Origin: an uncultured Haloferula sp.
GTDB taxonomy: Bacteria; Verrucomicrobiota; Verrucomicrobiae; Verrucomicrobiales; Akkermansiaceae
Assembly (NCBI GenBank): GCA_946481625.1
Contig: CAMLOZ010000284.1
Coordinates: forward strand, 1-5,393
Length of the DNA: 5,393 bases
Reading direction: 5' to 3'
Of this stretch, positions 1 to 5,393 are shown in pieces. The notes beneath the pieces are model-generated. The model did not search any database. It saw only the letters and a list, made by a program, of their open reading frames with translations, and had not been told where the DNA came from. A program made the position numbers and the translations under genes. Position 1 is the first letter of the stretch. Every line of letters begins with the position of its first letter.

Positions 1-601
1 ACATGCCGATCGGCCCCGCGATGATCCGCTTCTCCGGGTCCTTTCTCTCGGTGGGAAATGGATGCGTGTAGCGCACGATCTCCACGCCATCCACCGCGGC
101 CCGCAACGTACCCTTATCCAGGTTGCACAGCATCTCGGTCACATGCCAGGTGGTGAAGTCCCGCGGTCCCTCCGCAAGCGTCTCATGCGGGAGATTCCGG
201 TGCTGCGGCGGATGGTAATCCCACATCGCACCATGCGGCGGCATGAATTGCAGCCACCCCGCGTTGTCGATCTTCGGCTTCCCCGGATCACCCGGCCGGT
301 CGCCCCAGAACAGCACCCCGAGGTGGTCCTTGTTCACCGGGTTCATGCGCGAGGTGAAGATCAGCCTGAAGCTGCCGTGGTCCGCCTTCGTATACGCCAG
401 CCGCGAGGTCCCGCCCACCCCGCGCATCGCGCCTTCGACAATGCTCCAGGTCGAGGGATCGGCCACCCAGCCGTCGAAGTTTTCGCCATTGAAGATCTTC
501 ACGCAGCCGGGATAGGGACCCGGCTCGGCAGCGGGCGCGGCCCCCGCAAGCAACGCGAAAACGGTGAGAAGGCGGAGGATGGAAGCGGGTTTGTTCTTCA
601 T
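1..601 (-). CDS. Secreted DUF1080 / 3-keto-disaccharide hydrolase-like domain protein (C-terminus cut off by window edge)
   Basis: I see an open frame of 200 codons from ATG at 601-599 running off the left edge. Residues 1-25 form a signal peptide: basic MKNK, a hydrophobic core ending LLAGAAPAA, and likely cleavage near residue 25. Next comes the family hallmark FNGENFDGW (residues 37-45), then STWSIVEGAMRG, a laminin-G-like beta-sandwich pattern with LGVLFWGDRPG, and TTWHVTEMLCN followed by VDGVEIVRY near 170-180. The frame ends in AGPIGM, which in this family precedes the last strands, so perhaps 30-60 residues are missing. Family knowledge: PF06439 proteins are concanavalin-like domains, abundant in Planctomycetes and Verrucomicrobia, some acting on 3-keto-glycosides and others of unknown role. 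The exact substrate cannot be read here. It lies 59 bp downstream of the LysE gene on the same strand and may be cotranscribed. No good Shine-Dalgarno sequence is visible. The family call is firm; enzymatic activity is inferred. Confidence 0.85.
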   Translation of the reverse strand, partial: MKNKPASILRLLTVFALLAGAAPAAEPGPYPGCVKIFNGENFDGWVADPSTWSIVEGAMRGVGGTSRLAYTKADHGSFRLIFTSRMNPVNKDHLGVLFWGDRPGDPGKPKIDNAGWLQFMPPHGAMWDYHPPQHRNLPHETLAEGPRDFTTWHVTEMLCNLDKGTLRAAVDGVEIVRYTHPFPTERKDPEKRIIAGPIGM

Positions 602-660
602 GAGCGTGCAAGGAATAGCGCCAGTTCGCATCGCTGTCGCCCCCTCTTCGGAGTAGGTAG

Positions 661-1287
661 TTACTTCGTCGCCGCCAGACGGATACCCAGGAAAACAAAA
701 AGCGCACCCGTCCCGCGGTTCAACCAATCCGCGAACGAGCGGTTGCTCCGGAGCCGGTCGCCCAACCATGCCGAAACCCACACGAGGAAGAGACACCACA
801 CCGTCCCCGTGCCGATGAACGAAAACCCGAGCGCAACGAAGGCCGCAAACTTCGTGCTGCTCTCCGCCGCGATGAACTGCGGCACGAAGGCGAGGAAGAA
901 CAAGGCAACCTTCGGGTTGAGCAAATTGGTGAGAAACCCTTGCCGGAAGATCTCCACGAATCCCGAGGACGAGAAGCTGGTCGGAATCGACACCGCGGAG
1001 GCGCGCGTCAGGATCATCCGGACCCCCAGGTAAACCAAATAGGCGGCCCCCGCGAACTTGATCACCATGAACGCCGAGGCCGAGGCCGCGAGCAGCGCCG
1101 AAACCCCGAGCGCCGCCGCCAGCGTGTGCACCACCGTCCCCGCCGCGATCCCGAGCACGGAGGCCATCCCGGCCGCACGGCCCTGCGCTATGCTGCGGCC
1201 GAGGATGTAGAGCGTGTCCGGCCCCGGCGTGATATTGAGGAGGATGCAAGCGGCGATGAAGACGCCGAAGTCGTGGATGCCGAACAT
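661..1287 (-). CDS. LysE/RhtB-family amino-acid exporter
   Basis: This 208-residue protein has the length and landmarks of the LysE/RhtB translocator family, inner-membrane exporters of amino acids such as lysine, homoserine or threonine. Visible landmarks are PGPD at residues 21-24 in the first membrane segment, G46/G50/H54 in the second, AYLVYLG at 82-88, and GFLTNLLNPK at 117-126 followed by FF..F.PQF at 130-138. Hydrophobic stretches fit about six membrane segments: roughly 5-25, 42-66, 70-92, 118-140, 147-173 and 193-206. The charged loop at 92-116 fits the cytoplasmic loop seen in the family. The ATG at 1287-1285 puts the first membrane helix right at the N-terminus, as usual, although no clear ribosome site precedes it. 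The gene starts 25 bp after the cstA stop codon on the same strand, so cotranscription is likely. The substrate cannot be assigned from sequence. The RhtB type is favoured over true LysE because of its general pattern. Confidence 0.9.
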   Translation of the reverse strand: MFGIHDFGVFIAACILLNITPGPDTLYILGRSIAQGRAAGMASVLGIAAGTVVHTLAAALGVSALLAASASAFMVIKFAGAAYLVYLGVRMILTRASAVSIPTSFSSSGFVEIFRQGFLTNLLNPKVALFFLAFVPQFIAAESSTKFAAFVALGFSFIGTGTVWCLFLVWVSAWLGDRLRSNRSFADWLNRGTGALFVFLGIRLAATK

Positions 1288-1312
1288 GAGCCGAGGCTAA
1301 ACCGGGAATGGC

Positions 1313-3349
<2,037 letters not shown>

Positions 3350-3436
3350 GGGTTTCTCTCGGAAGTATGGGTTTCGCGATCGGTGGCTTGGATCGCCGGA
3401 AAAATCACGCGGACCGCAGGTTTCCCGAAAGCGGCC

Positions 3437-3452
3437 GCACTGGAAATGCCAA
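3437..3452 (-). promoter_or_regulatory. Possible sigma-54 (-24/-12) promoter for cstA
   Basis: Read on the minus strand, the sequence is TTGGCATTTCCAGTGC. It has the GG-N10-GC spacing of sigma-54 promoters and a full YTGGCA at -24. The -12 box is GTGC instead of TTGC, and two further consensus bases after TGGCA are lost. The start point would fall about 75 bp before the cstA ATG, leaving room for a leader. This is a by-eye match, and one such site is expected by chance fairly often. No activator site was identified. Confidence 0.2.
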
Positions 3453-3468
3453 AACGTGCCGCCCGGCA
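3451..3468 (-). terminator. Weak intrinsic-terminator-like hairpin downstream of coaD
   Basis: On the minus strand, 36 bp past the coaD stop, TGCCGGGCGGCA can pair as TGCC/GGCA with a GGGC loop (or TGCCG/CGGCA with a two-base loop). It is followed by CG and four T. The stem and T-run are both short for an intrinsic terminator. The location between coaD and cstA makes a transcription break plausible, but the structure alone is weak. Confidence 0.25.
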
Positions 3469-3503
3469 GGCTCTTTCGAGGGATGACGGGCTTGTCCTCC
3501 GTC

Positions 3504-3992
3504 CTACTTCACCCGCTTTTCCAAGGCCTCGAATACGGGCGCGGGAACGTAGCGCCGCACCTGATCCTCCCAGCCGACCGGCCCCACCAGACCCATTACC
3601 ATACTGGACGACACCTCCGCCATGTCGCGGGGAGGCATCAGGAAGATGGTCGTGATATTCGGCGCGAGGTCCGCATTCACGTGCCGCATTACCCGTTCGT
3701 ACTCGTAGTCATTCGGTCCGCGAATCCCCCGGAGAATAAAGCGCGCATCCTGCTCCCGCGCGTAGTGCACCAGATAGCGGTTGTCGAAATGCGCGATCGT
3801 CAGGCGCTCCGCGGAGGGGATCGAGGCGCGCAAGAGCTCGAGCCGCTCCTCCACCGTGAAGGTATAGCTCTTCGAGGGATTGCTCCCGATCGCCACGATC
3901 AGCCGCTCGAACATCTCGAGCCCCCGCTGGATCATCCAGAGGTGACCGTTGGTCGGGGGATCGAAGGAACCGGCATATACCGCGGTGGTCAT
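3504..3992 (-). CDS. coaD: Pantetheine-phosphate adenylyltransferase (PPAT)
   Basis: The 162-residue product matches CoaD in length (E. coli about 159) and motifs. CoaD transfers AMP from ATP to 4'-phosphopantetheine, giving dephospho-CoA, the penultimate step of cytosolic coenzyme A synthesis. The nucleotidyltransferase signature is [12 protein letters not shown] at residues 6-17, with the catalytic His at 17 (E. coli His18). [13 protein letters not shown] at 38-50 carries Lys41 (E. coli Lys42). [13 protein letters not shown] at 87-99 keeps Arg88 and Arg91, and VSSSMV at 127-132 is the C-terminal SSS motif. The usual YPGTFDP reads YAGSFDP here, and the region after SSS ([17 protein letters not shown]) diverges somewhat. 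A specialised paralogue is therefore possible but less likely. The ATG at 3992-3990 fits the usual N-terminus, with the first beta-strand beginning at once. No strong ribosome site is seen. It is divergent from the sialidase and its neighbours offer no metabolic clue. Confidence 0.9.
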   Translation of the reverse strand: MTTAVYAGSFDPPTNGHLWMIQRGLEMFERLIVAIGSNPSKSYTFTVEERLELLRASIPSAERLTIAHFDNRYLVHYAREQDARFILRGIRGPNDYEYERVMRHVNADLAPNITTIFLMPPRDMAEVSSSMVMGLVGPVGWEDQVRRYVPAPVFEALEKRVK

Positions 3993-4000
3993 GTGCTTCG

Positions 4001-4027
4001 TTTAAAGTTCCAAGGGAGAAGTGCCAA
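4001..4027 (-). promoter_or_regulatory. Possible sigma-70-type promoter for coaD inside the heptad repeats
   Basis: On the minus strand, TTGGCA (4027-4022) lies 15 nt ahead of TTTAAA (4006-4001), the only A/T-rich hexamer in this intergenic region. Transcription would begin within a few bases of the coaD ATG at 3992, giving a near-leaderless mRNA. That would agree with the missing Shine-Dalgarno sequence. The 15-nt spacer is shorter than ideal, and TTGGCA recurs because it is part of the repeat, so this is only a candidate. Confidence 0.2.
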
Positions 4028-4048
4028 GTGCCAAGGCAGGCAAGTTCC
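4005..4048. repeat. Degenerate 7-bp tandem repeat (AAGTTCC/AAGTGCC type)
   Basis: Five consecutive heptamers begin with AAG: AAGTTCC (4005-4011), AAGGGAG (4012-4018), AAGTGCC (4019-4025), AAGTGCC (4026-4032) and AAGGCAG (4033-4039). After a 2-bp interruption AAGTTCC recurs (4042-4048), followed by AGGGAAG (4049-4055). The outer 14-mers AAGTTCCAAGGGAG and AAGTTCCAGGGAAG are near-copies. The array fills the middle of the 106-bp gap between the divergent coaD and sialidase genes. It is not a CRISPR because there are no unique spacers. It resembles the short tandem heptamer repeats found in intergenic DNA of several bacterial groups. Its function is unknown. Confidence 0.7.
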
Positions 4049-4098
4049 AGGGAAGCGCTCCGCCGATAGATCCCGCGCGCGGCACCGTTTCCTTTCCC

Positions 4099-5184
4099 AT
4101 GCACCGACGCTTGCTGCTCTTCCTGACCCTCGCGGGCCCGCTTCCGGCGCTCGATCTCTACACCGGCACCGGCCAGGCCCCGCGGCACACCTACCGGATC
4201 CCGACGCTTGCCGTCACAAAGCAGGGTACCTTGCTCGCCTTTGCCGAACGGCGGGTAGAGGGCAAGGGCGACAACGGCGATATCGATACCGTCCTGAAGC
4301 GCTCGACCGATGGCGGCAAGACCTGGTCCGAGGAGATCACCGTCGCCGACATCGGAGCAGACACCATCGGCAATGCCTGCCCCACGCTTGATCCCGAGAG
4401 CGGCGCGATCACCGTGGTCATGACCTGGAACCGTGTCCCGGAGAAGAAGGTCGTCCCCGGCTTCGGCGAGGACTCGCGCCTCGTTTATCTCAGCCGCAGC
4501 ACCGACGACGGGCTCACCTGGTCGAAGCCGGAAGATATCACCCGTCAGGTGAAGCTCGGAAACTGGAGTTGGTTCGCCAGCGGTCCGGGCTCCGGCATCG
4601 TGCTCGAGCGAGGCCCGCACAAGGGCCGCTTCGTCCTCGGCGTAAATCACAAGGAAGCGGAGGGCTACCGTGCCCACGCCATCTACTCCGACGACCGCGG
4701 GAAGACTTGGAAGTCATCCCGCAGCTTTGCCGCGCTGCACACCAACGAATGCGAAGTCGCCGAGCTCGAAGACGGTGTCCTCATGCTCAACATGCGCAAT
4801 CACGGCTCGCCGAAGAAGGAGCGCGCCGTCGCCATCAGCGGGGACAGCGGCGAGACCTGGAGTGAGACCACATGGGACGCGAGCCTCCCCGAACCCCAGT
4901 GCATGGGGACTCTCAAGCGTCACTCGTGGTCCGGCAACGCAAAGCCCGGGCTGCTGCTCTTCATGAATCCGGCTTCGGAGGAGGGCAGGAGAGATCTCGT
5001 TCTCCGCGGCTCGAAGGATGACGGGAAAACCTGGTCCACCAAGACACTCGTGAAACCAGGCGACGCCGCCTATAGCCATCTCGCCGTCATGCCGGACGGC
5101 AAAGTCGCGCTTGCGTACGAGACGGACAACTACGGGAAGATCGTCTTCGAGCTGATCGATCTCCGATCATGGCGGGAGCACTAA
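4099..5184 (+). CDS. Secreted exo-alpha-sialidase (GH33-like, BNR/Asp-box beta-propeller)
   Basis: This 361-residue protein is predicted to release terminal sialic acids from glycans outside the cytoplasm. A signal peptide spans about residues 1-17 (MHRR, then LLLFLTLAGPLPA, cleavage near LPA). A six-bladed propeller follows with YRIP at 32-35 (first triad Arg33) and five Asp boxes of SxDxGxTW form starting at 69, 134, 197, 247 and 305. Expected active-site residues are present: acid/base Asp at 58 or 61 in KGDNGDID, nucleophile-pair Glu217 in NECEVAEL, Arg233 in LNMRN, a third Arg at 297/298 in GRRDLVLR, and Tyr325 in AYSHLAV. The domain set and length fit single-domain bacterial sialidases. 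I chose ATG 4099 because it begins the signal peptide. The in-frame GTG at 4021 lies inside the heptad repeats and would add 26 low-complexity residues before the signal. No clear ribosome site is seen. Its TAA stop coincides with the end of a REP-like element. True sialic-acid specificity is inferred. Confidence 0.93.
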   Translation: MHRRLLLFLTLAGPLPALDLYTGTGQAPRHTYRIPTLAVTKQGTLLAFAERRVEGKGDNGDIDTVLKRSTDGGKTWSEEITVADIGADTIGNACPTLDPESGAITVVMTWNRVPEKKVVPGFGEDSRLVYLSRSTDDGLTWSKPEDITRQVKLGNWSWFASGPGSGIVLERGPHKGRFVLGVNHKEAEGYRAHAIYSDDRGKTWKSSRSFAALHTNECEVAELEDGVLMLNMRNHGSPKKERAVAISGDSGETWSETTWDASLPEPQCMGTLKRHSWSGNAKPGLLLFMNPASEEGRRDLVLRGSKDDGKTWSTKTLVKPGDAAYSHLAVMPDGKVALAYETDNYGKIVFELIDLRSWREH

Positions 5185-5251
5185 GGGGAGGGGACACTCT
5201 TGTCCCCGGCGGGCACGTGCACCACGACGACAAGAGTGTCGTCGCTCCTTA
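5182..5251. repeat. Inverted pair of REP-like hairpins (REPIN-like element)
   Basis: Two inverted copies of one unit, TAAGG-N6-GACACTCTTGTC, face each other. Copy 1 is on plus: TAAGG 5182-5186, core 5193-5204, hairpin GGGGACA-CTCT-TGTCCCC at 5190-5207. Copy 2 is on minus: TAAGG 5251-5247, core 5240-5229, hairpin CGACGACA/TGTCGTCG at 5225-5244 (plus-strand loop AGAG). The outer stem bases differ between the copies, yet both pair perfectly, which argues for conserved structure. A GGAG tetranucleotide lies at the foot of each palindrome (5187-5190 on plus; 5248-5245 on minus), as in REP sequences linked to RAYT (Y1/HUH) transposases. The 17-bp middle holds the palindrome GCACGTGC (5213-5220). 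The left TAA is the sialidase stop. No transposase gene is in the window. Confidence 0.75.
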
Positions 5252-5261
5252 CGCTGGCGCA

Positions 5262-5288
5262 TGGGGCGGAGCAACTAGACGTGCCCCA
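5262..5288. other. Small stem-loop next to the hydrolase stop codon
   Basis: TGGGGC (5262-5267) can pair with GCCCCA (5283-5288) around a 15-nt loop, starting 4 bp beyond the stop of the leftward hydrolase gene. ACGTGCCC (5279-5286) is also the reverse complement of GGGCACGT at 5211-5218 inside the REP-like doublet, so alternative pairing is possible. No T-run follows on either strand, so an intrinsic terminator is doubtful. Confidence 0.25.
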
Positions 5289-5292
5289 AGAG

Positions 5293-5393
5293 TCATCCTT
5301 CCGCCATCTTCACCACCGCTTCCACGATCGGCGTGGGATCCGGCAGGCTGTGAGGATGATGCTTCCCGCCCGGCTTGCGGATCACCTCGATCT
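5293..5393 (-). CDS. C-terminal end of a probable alpha/beta hydrolase (N-terminal part beyond window edge)
   Basis: Only the last 32 codons and the TGA stop (5295-5293) are inside the window. They read IEVIRKPGGKHHPHSLPDP, then TPIVEAVVKMAEG. The KPGG-x-HHPHSL-DPTPIV pattern resembles the end of alpha/beta-hydrolase (esterase/lipase-like) proteins common in Planctomycetes and Verrucomicrobia, where a His in this motif would complete the Ser-Asp-His triad. That assignment rests on recognition of a short motif, so enzyme type and substrate are open. The gene converges on the sialidase with 108 bp between the stop codons, most of it the REP-like doublet. Confidence 0.6.
   Translation of the reverse strand, partial: IEVIRKPGGKHHPHSLPDPTPIVEAVVKMAEG

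Noticed and set aside
62..1033. A 323-codon plus-strand frame opposite DUF1080 and lysE
   Set aside because: It is Arg/Pro/His-rich, crosses two well-supported minus-strand genes and their intergenic gap, and has no domain signature.
3421..3446. TTTCC...GGAAA dyad around GCGGCCGC as an operator
   Set aside because: The arms are not centred on the inner palindrome (off by about one base) and are only 5 bp, which is within chance in GC-rich DNA.
4005..4055. CRISPR array
   Set aside because: The units are 7 bp and directly abutting, with no 25-40 bp repeats or unique spacers.
4021..4098. GTG start at 4021 extending the sialidase by 26 residues
   Set aside because: It lies within the heptad repeat, and the added residues precede a typical signal peptide that begins at ATG 4099.
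3709..4677. A 322-codon minus-strand frame opposite the sialidase and into coaD
   Set aside because: It is antisense to a well-supported sialidase and out of frame with coaD. Its middle is merely a translation of the heptad repeat.
5190..5207. Strong hairpin after the sialidase as a classical intrinsic terminator
   Set aside because: The stem-loop is good but is followed by CGGCGGG, not a T-run. It is better explained as one arm of the REP-like doublet, though it could still influence the mRNA end.

Overview
The window is about 5.4 kb of GC-rich DNA (clearly above 60% GC by eye), densely coded and typical of a bacterial chromosome. A secreted DUF1080 (3-keto-disaccharide hydrolase-like) protein, a secreted GH33-type sialidase and the tail of a 'HPHSL' alpha/beta hydrolase occur together, which suggests a Planctomycetes-Verrucomicrobia-Chlamydiae bacterium, most likely a glycan-degrading Verrucomicrobiota. 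That placement is inferred from gene content. There is no rRNA or marker gene here to prove it.

Layout: four genes run leftward on the minus strand. In transcription order they are coaD (3992-3504, coenzyme A synthesis), cstA (3349-1313, peptide/pyruvate-type transporter), a LysE/RhtB-family amino-acid exporter (1287-661) and a DUF1080 secreted protein (601 to beyond the left edge). The cstA-to-lysE gap is 25 bp and the lysE-to-DUF1080 gap is 59 bp, so these could share a transcript. A 154 bp gap separates coaD from cstA and contains a weak terminator-like hairpin and a weak sigma-54-like site. Diverging from coaD on the plus strand is an exo-alpha-sialidase with a signal peptide (4099-5184). 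At the right edge, a minus-strand alpha/beta hydrolase-type gene (5293 to beyond the edge) converges on the sialidase.

Functionally the window combines housekeeping (CoA synthesis), nutrient uptake and export (CstA, LysE) and extracytoplasmic glycan or ester breakdown (DUF1080, sialidase, hydrolase). It does not show an obvious multi-gene defence or mobile system, and I do not claim one.

The non-coding DNA is the most interesting part. (1) The coaD/sialidase divergent intergenic region carries a degenerate 7-bp tandem repeat (AAGTTCC / AAGTGCC type, 4005-4048). (2) The sialidase/hydrolase convergent region holds a 70-bp inverted doublet of REP-like hairpins (5182-5251). Each copy has a GGAG foot and a GACA-CTCT-TGTC core, its termini are TAAGG/CCTTA, and its left TAA is the sialidase stop codon. 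This resembles a REPIN, a non-autonomous element mobilised by RAYT-type transposases. No intergenic stretch exceeds 300 bp.
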